Part shown: piece after piece, positions 44,608-52,366 of the stretch
Position numbering within the stretch: the first letter of the stretch is position 1
Layout of the letters: each line of letters starts with the position of its first letter
NCBI RefSeq assembly: GCF_014204415.1
Contig: NZ_JACHLE010000001.1
Coordinates: 1,116,001-1,180,000, forward strand
From: Chryseobacterium defluvii
GTDB taxonomy: Bacteria > Bacteroidota > Bacteroidia > Flavobacteriales > Weeksellaceae
Direction of reading: 5' to 3'
Length of the DNA stretch: 64,000 nucleotides
Notes under the pieces: generated by a model
Database searches by the model: none
Seen by the model: the letters and a program-made list of their open reading frames with translations, nothing else
What the model was told of the DNA's origin: nothing
Program-made: the position numbers and the translations under genes

Positions 44608-45036
44608 TTAAAGCTGGTTTTCTGAAAGATTTTTCACGATTCCCAATGCTTTTGGAAACCTGTCTTCAAAAAATCCTTTGAATTCAACAGGTGTTTGGAT
44701 TACTCCTTTCAAAAGAGTGCCTTCTTCCGTTTCTTCTAAAATATACGATTCGGTGGCTTCACCCCAATCCTGTGGCTGCTCAACACCATCGTAGATCTCT
44801 CCCAGATGCAGGAATTTCATTTCTCTGTCAGGCACATTTTTCTCTACACGGCTATACATCCCGTTATTCTCTGGGTCAAAAAATTTCACGATACTCCCTT
44901 CCTCCAGGCTTCCCTGGTAAAAAGAGCCTTCCGTGAAAGCAGTAGTCCACTGCCTGTACGTAATGTCGTTCCAAAGCACATTCCACACTTTTTCGGGAGA
45001 TGCATTAATGTGAACTTCAAAAAATAACGTTTCCAT
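44608..45036 (-). CDS. SRPBCC (AHSA1/START-like) protein, second tandem copy
   Basis: A 142-residue protein with the same fold: FFEVHINASPEKVWNVLWND, then VKFFDPENNGMYSRVEKNVP and a final helix FFEDRFPKALGIVKNLSENQ. The layout matches the 44033-44479 gene closely, which supports a duplication. It lies downstream of the SDR gene by 26 nt, so the SDR and this gene may be co-transcribed. Ligand unknown. Confidence 0.87.
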   Translation of the reverse strand: METLFFEVHINASPEKVWNVLWNDITYRQWTTAFTEGSFYQGSLEEGSIVKFFDPENNGMYSRVEKNVPDREMKFLHLGEIYDGVEQPQDWGEATESYILEETEEGTLLKGVIQTPVEFKGFFEDRFPKALGIVKNLSENQL

Positions 45037-45062
45037 ATTTCTAAATAAATCTTTGTAATTAA

Positions 45063-45896
45063 TTATCCGCCTACGAAGCCACCGCCATTGATGTGGATTA
45101 CTTCTCCCGTCATATAGCTTGCATCTTCAGAAGCAAGGAAAACAAATGCCGGCGCAACTTCTGAAGGTTGTCCTGCACGTTTAAGCGGTGTATCTTTCCC
45201 GAATGTTGAAAGATCCCTGAAAGTCTCTTTTACAAGCGGTGTCCATATTGGCCCGGGAGCAATTCCGTTGACGAGGATTTTTTTCCTGGCAAGATTGGAT
45301 GATAATGACCGGATAAACGATAGAATGGCTCCTTTTGTCGCTGCATAATCGATCAGATGGTCACTTCCGCGGTAGGCTGTAACAGAAGTAGTGCAGATAA
45401 TCCTTCCTCCTTCTTTTATTAAAGGTAAAAACTCTCTTGTAAAGGCAATCATCGAAATAATATTGGTATTGAAGGTATCCTGTATCTGATCATCCGTGAT
45501 CTTTTCAAGGGAGCTTCTGGAAGTATGGATCCCGGCATTATTCACCAGGATATCCAGATTGTCCCACTTTTCCTTAATCTTTTTCAGGCATTTTGTCCTG
45601 AAAGTCCTTTTGGTAAGGTCTCCTTTAAGCAAAACACATTGTTTCCCTTCTTTTTCCACCAGTTTCTTTGTTTCTTTTGCATCTTTGTCGCTTTCTTTAT
45701 AAATGACAGCGACATCTGCACCTTCTCTTGCAAAATGAATGGCTACAGCTTGCCCTATTCCACTGTCCCCACCGGTGATTACCGCTTTTTTATTGAATAA
45801 TTTCCTGCTTCCCAGGTAATTTTCACGGATAATTTCAGGGAATATCCCATCTTTAGGGACTTTTGACTTAGATTGTGACTTGTTCTGTGTTCTCAT
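45063..45896 (-). CDS. SDR-family NAD(P)-dependent oxidoreductase
   Basis: A 277-residue short-chain dehydrogenase. The Rossmann glycine motif is ITGGDSGIGQAVAIHFAREG, then LVNNAGIHTS, the catalytic Ser (CTTSVTAYRG) and the Tyr-x3-Lys motif YAATKGA. The C-terminus has the family end DASYMTGEVIHINGGGFVGG. The N-terminal 40 residues (QNKSQSKSKVPKDGIFPEII) form the extension seen in YhdF/YdaD-type general-stress SDRs. I chose the ATG at 45896; an upstream TTG adds two residues. Such proteins are often linked to osmotic or general stress, but the substrate is unknown. Confidence 0.92.
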   Translation of the reverse strand: MRTQNKSQSKSKVPKDGIFPEIIRENYLGSRKLFNKKAVITGGDSGIGQAVAIHFAREGADVAVIYKESDKDAKETKKLVEKEGKQCVLLKGDLTKRTFRTKCLKKIKEKWDNLDILVNNAGIHTSRSSLEKITDDQIQDTFNTNIISMIAFTREFLPLIKEGGRIICTTSVTAYRGSDHLIDYAATKGAILSFIRSLSSNLARKKILVNGIAPGPIWTPLVKETFRDLSTFGKDTPLKRAGQPSEVAPAFVFLASEDASYMTGEVIHINGGGFVGG

Positions 45897-45942
45897 AAGC
45901 AAATCTTTTATAGATCACATCAAACAACAAGCCGAAACAACT

Positions 45943-46809
45943 TTAGGAATGATAAGCTTCTTCTAAATCCTTTACAATAATCTTCTGCATTTTCAGCATA
46001 GCCTTCACGACTTTCTGAGCTTTTTCCTGATCAGAGTCACTCATCAGCTGGATCAGCCTCTTAGGAACAATCTGCCAGCTGAGGCCAAATTTATCCTTTA
46101 ACCAGCCGCACATGCTCTCTCTGCCACCATCAGAAACCAAAGTATTCCAATAATGATCTGTCTGCTCCTGATCATCCGTCATGACTACCATAGAGATCCC
46201 TTCGCTGAAATCAAACGGATGGTCATAAGAATTATCCATACAGAATACACTGTAATTATCGATCACAAAATGAGCATGCTGAACATTTTCAGCCGGTTCC
46301 GGGATATCATGTCCTTCAGCTCCTTGTCCATATTCCAGGACATTCCCGATTTTTGAATTAGGAAAAGTGCGGGTATAAAGTTCCATAGCTTCCATAGCTT
46401 TCCCATTATTCTGATGAATGAACATCAGGGTCGGAATAATTTTCTGGCCACTGGCTTTTTCACCCAGGAATAATTGCCATGTCACTCCATACTTATCCTT
46501 AACCCAGCCATATTTTTTGCTCCATGAGTAAGAATCCAGAGCCATTAACGCCACTCCCCCGTCCAATAACTGATCCCAATATTGCTGAACCTCATCTTCG
46601 GTTTCACAAATGACCATAAAGGATATGGAAGGATTCTTTTTAAAATGAGGCCCGCCGTTCAAAAGCATCAACTTCTGCCCAAACAGGTCTATATTGATGA
46701 CCATAGGGGTATCCGCAGTAATTTTTCCATCGAATATATGGCAATAAAAATCTGCGGACTGTTTTGCGTCTCCATCATACCAGAGACATGGAAAAATATC
46801 GTTATTCAT
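45943..46809 (-). CDS. Two-domain VOC (PhnB-like) protein
   Basis: A 288-residue protein with two tandem VOC/PhnB-like domains. Each domain starts with the beta-alpha pattern FPCLWYDGDAKQSADFYCHI or LMFIHQNNGKAMEAMELYTR and ends with a metal-site-like strand (YGVTWQLFLG; FGLSWQIVPK). The repeated W-x-DKxGxxWQ form is typical of the group named 3-demethylubiquinone-9 3-methyltransferase in databases, a name that does not describe a proven activity. The C-terminal tail is helical. It probably acts as a small-molecule binding or detoxifying protein in the cytoplasm. Confidence 0.88.
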   Translation of the reverse strand: MNNDIFPCLWYDGDAKQSADFYCHIFDGKITADTPMVINIDLFGQKLMLLNGGPHFKKNPSISFMVICETEDEVQQYWDQLLDGGVALMALDSYSWSKKYGWVKDKYGVTWQLFLGEKASGQKIIPTLMFIHQNNGKAMEAMELYTRTFPNSKIGNVLEYGQGAEGHDIPEPAENVQHAHFVIDNYSVFCMDNSYDHPFDFSEGISMVVMTDDQEQTDHYWNTLVSDGGRESMCGWLKDKFGLSWQIVPKRLIQLMSDSDQEKAQKVVKAMLKMQKIIVKDLEEAYHS

Positions 46810-46844
46810 AGTTTTATATTTAAGAATGGGGTAAATAGTTTATA

Positions 46845-46942
46845 CTTGTCATTATGAACTTAGAAATTTCTTTGTGCCGAAATCCACATTATGCTTCTGA
46901 ATTTCGTTGGCAGGCCTTTCAGTCTGTATTCTGAATGACAAG
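46845..46942. repeat. 98-bp element with CTTGTCATT inverted ends
   Basis: A 98-bp sequence bounded by CTTGTCATT (46845-46853) and AATGACAAG (46934-46942), a perfect 9-bp terminal inverted repeat. The ends match those of the 43192-43355 element. It holds no gene and sits between the VOC and HhH genes, so it looks like a small non-autonomous mobile element or REP-like unit. Confidence 0.7.
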
Positions 46943-46959
46943 GTATTTGCTTTAAATTT

Positions 46960-47199
46960 TTATCTATCTTTAAAAATAAGATTATTTGCTTTCATATGAT
47001 CTTTCAACTTTTTCATTGTATTTTTTCCAAAACCATGGAACTGCATCACCTCTTCTTCGGAATAATTCGACAGTTTTTCCAAAGAATCTATTTTTTCTTT
47101 TTCCAAAGCCCGTCTGGCGGGCATTGCAACAATGCCCTGAAGAAAATTCCCTTTCACGATATGGTCATCAGTACAAACGGAATTTAAACATTTTGCCAT
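46960..47199 (-). CDS. Small helix-hairpin-helix DNA-binding protein
   Basis: A 79-residue protein with a helix-hairpin-helix like that in the RNA polymerase alpha C-terminal domain: MPARRALEKEKIDSLEKLSN, YSEEEVMQFHGFGKNTMKKL. The Gly-Phe-Gly turn (HGFGKNT) is the DNA backbone contact of this motif. Two Cys occur near the start (AKCLNSVCTDD). I use the ATG at 47199; an ATG at 47217 adds 6 residues and cannot be excluded. A role as a small DNA-binding or base-excision helper is inferred. Its stop is 18 nt from the 98-bp element. Confidence 0.75.
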   Translation of the reverse strand: MAKCLNSVCTDDHIVKGNFLQGIVAMPARRALEKEKIDSLEKLSNYSEEEVMQFHGFGKNTMKKLKDHMKANNLIFKDR

Positions 47200-47234
47200 T
47201 ATCACCAGATTGATCATGACTGTCAGAAGAGGGA

Positions 47235-47648
47235 TTAATGATTTTCAACGTATTTGTGGAAATGATTAAGAATAGCGTACCAGCCTTCTCTCTGCATTTC
47301 TACGGAATTCTGCTTTTCGGGATCAAAAATTTCGGTAACTTTCGTAGTGTTGTCATCCACCTTATCAAAGATCACCTCTACTTTTCTTCCATCTTCCATA
47401 TGATATTTTATTTTTTCATTAGGAATAACCTCATCATAAATTCCTTCGAAATCGAATCCGAAACTTTTATCTTTTGCTTCCATCCTGTTTTTGAACTTCC
47501 CGCCGACCCTGAGATCATTTTCAGAACTTGGACAATGCCAGCTTTCATGGGCAAAGTTCCATTTTGTAATATGTTTAGGAGTGTTGAAATAGTCCCATAC
47601 TTTTTCGGCAGGAGCTAAAATGGTAATATCAATTTTAATAGGTTCCAT
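47235..47648 (-). CDS. SRPBCC (AHSA1-type) protein
   Basis: A 137-residue AHSA1-type protein: IKIDITILAPAEKVWDYFNT, then ITKWNFAHESWHCPSSENDL and a central DGRKVEVIFDKVDDNTTKVT, ending MQREGWYAILNHFHKYVENH. This is the common polyketide-cyclase/dehydrase-like subgroup with the Trp-rich helix at the end. It is the third SRPBCC gene in the cluster. The start at 47648 gives the canonical N-terminus. Ligand unknown. Confidence 0.9.
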   Translation of the reverse strand: MEPIKIDITILAPAEKVWDYFNTPKHITKWNFAHESWHCPSSENDLRVGGKFKNRMEAKDKSFGFDFEGIYDEVIPNEKIKYHMEDGRKVEVIFDKVDDNTTKVTEIFDPEKQNSVEMQREGWYAILNHFHKYVENH

Positions 47649-47676
47649 AGGATTATATTTTTATAGTGGTGGATGT

Positions 47677-47705
47677 AAAGGGTAACCGGAATTCAGCTAC
47701 CCTTT
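47677..47705. terminator. Hairpin between VOC and SRPBCC genes
   Basis: AAAGGGTA and TACCCTTT form an 8-bp stem with a 13-nt loop. It lacks a clear T run but lies 22 nt after the VOC gene stop on the minus strand. Confidence 0.5.
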
Positions 47706-47727
47706 TATAATCAGGTTAAATATAAGA

Positions 47728-48159
47728 TTATTTTGTGTATTCTTCATTATAATTCACCATCCAATGAACACCATATTTATCCTGGAAGCTTCCGAAATAG
47801 TCTCCCCAGAACTGGTCTTCGATCGGCATTTCTACATTACCGCCTTCGGAAAGCCCTTTGAATATCCTGTCTGCTTCTTCTCTTGAGTCCGGAAAAATGG
47901 AAACATAATTGTTGTTACCCACATTCAGGGTCTGCCCGAATGCCGGAACGATATCTGAAGCCATTAAAAGATCCTGCCCGATCGGAAGGGCAATGTGCAT
48001 TACTCTGTTTTTCTCTTCTTCCGATAAGTTTTCGGTTCCGGGAGCATTACCCATTCTGTGAATATCGCCAAGAAATTCTCCCCCGAAAACAGATTTGTAA
48101 AAGTTGAAAGCTTCTTCTGCTTTTCCGTCAAAGTTTAAGTACGGATTTAATTTAGCCAT
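47728..48159 (-). CDS. VOC (PhnB-like) protein
   Basis: A 143-residue single-domain VOC protein: LNPYLNFDGKAEEAFNFYKS, VFGGEFLGDIHRMGN, a central MHIALPIGQDLLMASDIVPA and the final FWGDYFGSFQDKYGVHWMVN. This is the usual PhnB-like layout. Metal-site residues are not certain. It belongs to the array of small detoxification-type genes and is separated from the next gene by a 250-nt gap that shows no further gene. Confidence 0.9.
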   Translation of the reverse strand: MAKLNPYLNFDGKAEEAFNFYKSVFGGEFLGDIHRMGNAPGTENLSEEEKNRVMHIALPIGQDLLMASDIVPAFGQTLNVGNNNYVSIFPDSREEADRIFKGLSEGGNVEMPIEDQFWGDYFGSFQDKYGVHWMVNYNEEYTK

Positions 48160-48407
48160 GATTTTTAAGTTTAAAAGTTAGTATTAAAGTTTATGTTTTT
48201 ATGTTTTGAGCCTTTAAGCTTTGGTTAGTTTGTTAAGGATATAAGATCTGTTTTCTTCTTAAAGCTCAAAATCAAGATGATGTATTTTCGCTCAGCGTAA
48301 TGTCTTAAAAAAGAATCTCAGAATCTGTTTAAGTTTCATTTATACATTTGATTTTTTAGCATTATTATTGTTTACAAAAAATAAGAATGATCAATTTTCA
48401 TTAATTC

Positions 48408-49184
48408 TTAACAGTTTAAAAATTTCTCCACCTCATTCGTGGTTGTATCTATTAAACTTTTATCAATATTTCCTTCAAAGTCAGCCATCATATAGGAGCC
48501 ATGAGTAGCCGGAAGGATCATTAATTGGGAATGAGGTGCCAAACGCCACATTTCGACCGTATGTTCGGCCTTCATGACGTCTTTATCTCCACTGATGAAT
48601 AAAGCCGGGGATTTTATGGATGTTAAAATATCTTCACTCCAGTCCCGGAAATTCTGCATTCTTTTGCTGTCTTTATCAAAAAGGTTTTCCAGCTTTGAAA
48701 AATCAGGATTCTGGTTCAGGAAATTAATTTTAAGAGGTTCAGGCATTGACTCCAGAGTGGCTTCCTGCATTCCTTCGAAAAAACCGTCCATCATTCCGTT
48801 CCTTTTGAAAAATGCAGAGGCAACGATCAGTTTTTCTACTTTCTCAGGAAACAGATGAGCAATCTGCATCACTGTATTCCCGCCATTACTGAATCCCCAG
48901 AATGAAGCTTTCTCAATGTTGAGTTCCTGTAGAAGAGCAACTACATCACGGGCATCCTGTTCAAAGGTTTCAGGGATATCCCGGTGTTCTGTCTTCCCAT
49001 GATTCTGAAGATCAATTCCGATCAGCTGGAATTTGCTTTCTAATCTTGAGATAACTTCTTTGAAGTCAAACAAAATTGATGAACCGCCACCATGTATCAA
49101 TATCAACGGCTGCCCGGAACCATATATTTCATAATACATTCTGATCCCGCTAACTGTTTTATAGCCTTTTTCGCCCGGTGTCAT
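48408..49184 (-). CDS. Alpha/beta-fold hydrolase
   Basis: A 258-residue alpha/beta hydrolase. The oxyanion region is LILIHGGGSSILFDFKE. The nucleophile elbow is GFSNGGNTVM (Ser in G-x-S-x-G), the acid is in LFISGDKDVMKAEHTVEM, and the catalytic His is in MILPATHGSYMMADF. All three triad residues are visible. There is no signal peptide, so it acts in the cytoplasm, probably on a small ester, lactone or similar. It starts 2 nt before the DinB gene ends (on the same strand), so the two are co-transcribed. Confidence 0.92.
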   Translation of the reverse strand: MTPGEKGYKTVSGIRMYYEIYGSGQPLILIHGGGSSILFDFKEVISRLESKFQLIGIDLQNHGKTEHRDIPETFEQDARDVVALLQELNIEKASFWGFSNGGNTVMQIAHLFPEKVEKLIVASAFFKRNGMMDGFFEGMQEATLESMPEPLKINFLNQNPDFSKLENLFDKDSKRMQNFRDWSEDILTSIKSPALFISGDKDVMKAEHTVEMWRLAPHSQLMILPATHGSYMMADFEGNIDKSLIDTTTNEVEKFLNC

Positions 49185-49186
49185 GA

Positions 49187-49711
49187 TTAATATTTAAGGT
49201 CTTTGTCAAAATCATATTTCATTCCTTCATAACCGAGGATTCTTCTCATCAGCCCGATCTGACCACACAGATAATCTTCCCGGCCTATGCACATTCCTAC
49301 AAAGTTGAGAACTGTTTCAGGAAAAAAATCTATATTCATCCCCATCGGAAAAGCTTTTTCCAGTTCTTCATCGGAAACTTCCAATAATTTCTGATAAACA
49401 AGAGGTGAAATTTTATGAAAATCGTCTTTAAGCTGCTGCAACGAAGGATATTTTAAGGTTTCATCCAATGCTTTTCCCTGAAAGAAGAAGTCTTTATATT
49501 CGAATTCTTCACTCAGGCCCAGTACATTCCCCATTGCGTATCGCATATCCAGAAAATTACCTACCATCCAGATAATATGATTGGTCTTGCCTTCAATCCT
49601 TTTCAATGCGTTTTCTTCGGAGATCCCGTCAAGAACCATCAGGAAGTTCTGACTGTGTCCCCGAAAAGCAGGAATAATAATGTCTAATTTTTTTGATTTC
49701 GGTGTATCCAT
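49187..49711 (-). CDS. DinB-family protein
   Basis: A 174-residue helical protein of the DinB/YfiT type, a four-helix bundle that in characterised members binds a metal with three His residues and serves in thiol (bacillithiol or mycothiol) transferase reactions. The visible pieces are ISEENALKRIEGKTNHIIWM, a central LQQLKDDFHKISPLVYQKLL, and a C-terminal GMCIGREDYLCGQIGLMRRI. Some metal His positions are replaced (GREDYLCGQIG instead of the usual HxxHxGQ), so activity may be lost. It shares an operon with the hydrolase just downstream. Confidence 0.8.
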   Translation of the reverse strand: MDTPKSKKLDIIIPAFRGHSQNFLMVLDGISEENALKRIEGKTNHIIWMVGNFLDMRYAMGNVLGLSEEFEYKDFFFQGKALDETLKYPSLQQLKDDFHKISPLVYQKLLEVSDEELEKAFPMGMNIDFFPETVLNFVGMCIGREDYLCGQIGLMRRILGYEGMKYDFDKDLKY

Positions 49712-49736
49712 TTTGATTGATTTAATACGTTTAATC

Positions 49737-50177
49737 TTAACAATTATCTCTTTCTGAATAAGGTATATGAAGCCCCTCTTCTACGAATTTTTTCAGTATT
49801 CTCAAATACATTGCCCAACAGAATGAGGTCTGCCGGAAATGTTCGTTTGTATCTTTCCATCCGGTATGATAGAAACTGATCCCGGTTCTGTTCCCGGCTT
49901 CTTTGAGGATGAAGCCAACTTTGGTTCCAACCCAGTCTGCATGGGCTTCTGCCATTACATATTCCATTTCAAAAGGAGGATCAAATTTTGAAACCTTTCC
50001 TTTCCAGATGTATTCTTCGGAAAATTCAAATGTATATTCTGAGTCCGGTCCGGGATTGCCACTGCTGAAATGTGTCCACCATTCATTGAGAAATTCGGGA
50101 ACGGAGACCATCTGAAAAACATTTTCCAGAGTAGCATCAACCTCTAAATCATGAAGGATTGAAAATGAGTTTTCCAT
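49737..50177 (-). CDS. SRPBCC protein
   Basis: A 146-residue SRPBCC-type protein: SILHDLEVDATLENVFQMVS, EFLNEWWTHFSSGNPGPDS, then FDPPFEMEYVMAEAHADWVG and KEAGNRTGISFYHTGW. The end reads SFCWAMYLRILKKFVEEGLH. It has the SRPBCC ligand-cavity order and is the fourth member of this fold in the 43-53 kb cluster. It lies 25 nt upstream of the DinB gene in the transcribed direction, so an operon with DinB and the hydrolase is likely. Confidence 0.88.
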   Translation of the reverse strand: MENSFSILHDLEVDATLENVFQMVSVPEFLNEWWTHFSSGNPGPDSEYTFEFSEEYIWKGKVSKFDPPFEMEYVMAEAHADWVGTKVGFILKEAGNRTGISFYHTGWKDTNEHFRQTSFCWAMYLRILKKFVEEGLHIPYSERDNC

Positions 50178-50210
50178 AGTTTATGTAATTTAGATTTTTG
50201 TTTTTTTAGT

Positions 50211-50242
50211 CTCTCGCTGATTTTGCAGATTAAGCAGATGTT
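50211..50242. repeat. GCAGATT-type intergenic repeat, copy 2
   Basis: CTCTCGCTGATTTTGCAGAT followed by TAAGCAGATG, close to copies at 50336 and 50870. The 200-nt gap around it has no gene. Confidence 0.6.
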
Positions 50243-50335
50243 AAATTTACTTTTGTTAAATGAAAAGCTTCCTTTTTCATGCTTGATTTATATTTTATTT
50301 TGTGGGAGCTTTAGCTGCGCTACGTGTAGATTTTT

Positions 50336-50370
50336 TCTCCCGCTGATTTGGCAGATCAGGCAGATTTTTT
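50336..50370. repeat. GCAGATT-type intergenic repeat, copy 3
   Basis: TCTCCCGCTGATTTGGCAGA followed by TCAGGCAGATTTTTT. It lies just after the stop of the DinB gene at 50381 and may be carried on its 3' untranslated end. Confidence 0.6.
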
Positions 50371-50380
50371 CAATACTGCT

Positions 50381-50833
50381 TTATTTTATGGCTCCGGGTT
50401 TTCCGAGGATTCTTCTGATATAACCCAATTGACCACAGTGATAAATCTCGTGAAGACAAAGGGTTGAAATATCTTTTACGCTTTCTGTGCTGATCTTTTC
50501 AAGACTATTGAGTCTGTTTTCAAGTTTATCCTGACAGTTTTTCAGATAGGTTTTTAATTCTTCAAAGCTTACAAATTCATCTTTCCTGTCCAGCGGAAGC
50601 TCTCCTCTGTTATAACAGGAAAATGCATCGCTATCCCAAACAGATTCTTCTCCTAAAATATTCAGGAAAGCATTTCTGATATAGATCAAATGTCCCAATA
50701 CCCAATTCATACAATTGGCATCTCCATTGGGAAAGATCATGGATTCTTCATGGGAAATCCCGGCAATATTCTGTGAAATGACCCAGTAATTGGCAGTTAC
50801 CTGATTTTTTATAATTTCGATATCGTTTGACAT
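50381..50833 (-). CDS. DinB-family protein
   Basis: A 150-residue DinB/YfiT-type four-helix protein: IIKNQVTANYWVISQNIAGI, then a first metal His in NCMNWVLGHLIYIRNAFL and two more in LHEIYHCGQLGYIRRILGKP. All three predicted metal His residues (GH, LHE and YHCGQ) are present, unlike in the other DinB gene of this window, so this one looks active. The C-terminal HCGQLGYIRRILG motif is the family signature. It stands alone. Confidence 0.9.
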   Translation of the reverse strand: MSNDIEIIKNQVTANYWVISQNIAGISHEESMIFPNGDANCMNWVLGHLIYIRNAFLNILGEESVWDSDAFSCYNRGELPLDRKDEFVSFEELKTYLKNCQDKLENRLNSLEKISTESVKDISTLCLHEIYHCGQLGYIRRILGKPGAIK

Positions 50834-50869
50834 GATTACTATTATTATACTATTTGTGGATTTATTTTT

Positions 50870-50906
50870 TCTCCCGCAGATTATGCAGATTAAGCTGATT
50901 TTTTAA
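50870..50906. repeat. GCAGATT-type intergenic repeat, copy 4
   Basis: TCTCCCGCAGATTATGCAGA followed by TTAAGCTGATTTTTT. It sits upstream of the DinB gene and downstream of the glyoxalase gene. Confidence 0.6.
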
Positions 50907-50988
50907 TTGAGAATGTATGCAAATAAAATTCTTACTGGTGTAAATAATTCTTCTAAAGGTCTATGAGAGGATTATTTAGATTTTTTAG

Positions 50989-51399
50989 TTACTCTGCCGG
51001 GAATTGAGAAATATCCGCAAAGGCAACTTCCCACTGGTGTCCGTTCAGGTCTGCAAAAGCACTCTGATACATCCAGCCGTGATCCTGCGGCTCACTGTAT
51101 TTTGAACCTCCGTTCTCTATGGCTGTTTTTACAATCGTATCTACTTCGTCACGGCTATTGACTCCTATGGCAAGAAGCACCTGTGTAGTATCCCCTTTGG
51201 CCAAAGCCCTGTTGGTAAACGTCTGAAAATATTCTTCTTTCAGGAACATTGCATAGATATGGTCATCCTTAAGGACTACACATATCGCATTTTCATCTGA
51301 AAACTGTTCGTTGATGGAAAAATCGAGCTTCGTCCAGAATTCTCTAGTCTTCTGTACATCCGTAACGGGAAGGTTGATGTAAATCTGATTGACTTTCAT
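50989..51399 (-). CDS. VOC (glyoxalase/bleomycin-resistance-like) protein
   Basis: A 136-residue single-domain VOC protein: VNQIYINLPVTDVQKTREFW, then a beta-rich core ENAICVVLKDDHIYAMFLKE and a C-terminal HGWMYQSAFADLNGHQWEVA. These match the lactoylglutathione-lyase-like subgroup that sits beside regulators in Chryseobacterium. It has no signal peptide. The stop is followed by a gap containing the GCAGATT repeat. Substrate unknown. Confidence 0.9.
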   Translation of the reverse strand: MKVNQIYINLPVTDVQKTREFWTKLDFSINEQFSDENAICVVLKDDHIYAMFLKEEYFQTFTNRALAKGDTTQVLLAIGVNSRDEVDTIVKTAIENGGSKYSEPQDHGWMYQSAFADLNGHQWEVAFADISQFPAE

Positions 51400-51477
51400 A
51401 TGGCAATTTTTTTAATGTTAAACTTTTAACCAAAATTACCAAGTCATGATGAAAATCAACTTGCCATAAGACAAGAA

Positions 51478-52068
51478 TTAAATTTTCTTCGGATGGGAAA
51501 CCAATTCTTTACGGATCCTGCTTAAAGAAGTATCTGTAACCCCCAGATAAGAAGCGATCTGTTTTAAAGGGGCATACTGTACCACCTGGGGTTTTTGTTC
51601 CAAAAGATTAAGGTAACGTTTGGTCGCCGAAAGAGTAAACATTTCTACGGAACGCTGCTTATAAGCAAAAAGCTGCTGCGACATCCATGATCTTCCCCAT
51701 TCTCTAAGGTTAGGAATTTTGTGAAAGAGCTCCTGAAAGGTATCAAAACCAAATCTCCAGCATTCGCAATCGGTAATGCAGACGATATTTTCCTGGGTGG
51801 GAATTCTCTGGAACAGTGAGGAAACTTCAATCACCACTTCATTTTCTACGAAGAAATTTGTGGTTACTTCATTGCCGTTAAAATCATTAACAAATGAGCG
51901 GGCAAGGCCTTTTTCTATAATATAATATTCATTGGCCGTTTTACCTTCTTCAAGGATGAAATCTCCTTTCTGAAACTCAACTTTTTCATGAGCCTTAAAT
52001 ATCTCATCTAATTCTTCCGGTAAAAAAAATGGGAAATCATAAGAAATTTCTAAGGCTTTGTAACTCAT
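51478..52068 (-). CDS. Crp/Fnr-family transcriptional regulator
   Basis: A 196-residue cyclic-nucleotide-binding-fold regulator. The sensor domain has EFQKGDFILEEGKTANEYYI (written as VEFQKGDFILEEG) and IEKGLARSFVNDFNGNEVTT. The C-terminal helix-turn-helix includes PLKQIASYLGVTDTSLSRIR. No Cys cluster for Fe-S is visible, so it is not an Fnr oxygen sensor. It is the type often found beside VOC and SRPBCC genes in this family and may control part of the cluster, but no binding site was identified. Confidence 0.93.
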   Translation of the reverse strand: MSYKALEISYDFPFFLPEELDEIFKAHEKVEFQKGDFILEEGKTANEYYIIEKGLARSFVNDFNGNEVTTNFFVENEVVIEVSSLFQRIPTQENIVCITDCECWRFGFDTFQELFHKIPNLREWGRSWMSQQLFAYKQRSVEMFTLSATKRYLNLLEQKPQVVQYAPLKQIASYLGVTDTSLSRIRKELVSHPKKI

Positions 52069-52178
52069 CTTACAGAATGTTTTTTAAGGTATTAAAAATA
52101 TAATTTTTCTTGTGTCTGAAACAAAAAAAGTTATTCTTTAACAATAAAGCTGTTTAAGTTTATAGAAAAAGAAAAAAT

Positions 52179-52205
52179 TAAACCACAAAAGACACAAAGG
52201 TTTTT
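52179..52205 (+). repeat. CCACAAAAG dispersed repeat, copy 2
   Basis: TAAACCACAAAAGACACAAA followed by GGTTTTT; see the copy at 23940. It lies in the 300-nt gap between the Crp/Fnr gene and the broken VOC gene. Confidence 0.5.
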
Positions 52206-52250
52206 CAGGAACACTCTAGGGTTAAAATTCAATACTCTTATTGTACACCA

Positions 52251-52332
52251 GGTCTGTCGTTCCAGAGGAATATAAATTTTGTCAACATTTTTGAGATTCT
52301 TCAATACGCTACCGCTTCTTTCAGAATGACAA
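52251..52332. repeat. Degenerate TCATTC-ended repeat element
   Basis: TGTCGTTCCAGAGGAAT at the left and TTCAGAATGACAACG at the right resemble the ends of the 24028, 43192 and 46845 elements. This looks like a decayed member. No gene is present in this stretch. Confidence 0.45.
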
Positions 52333-52366
52333 CGTCGATATATAAGCTTTTGCAGCTAAATTAAAA

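Noticed and set aside
45943..46809. 3-demethylubiquinone 3-methyltransferase
   Set aside because: This database name is common for PhnB-like VOC proteins, but no S-adenosylmethionine-binding fold is present.
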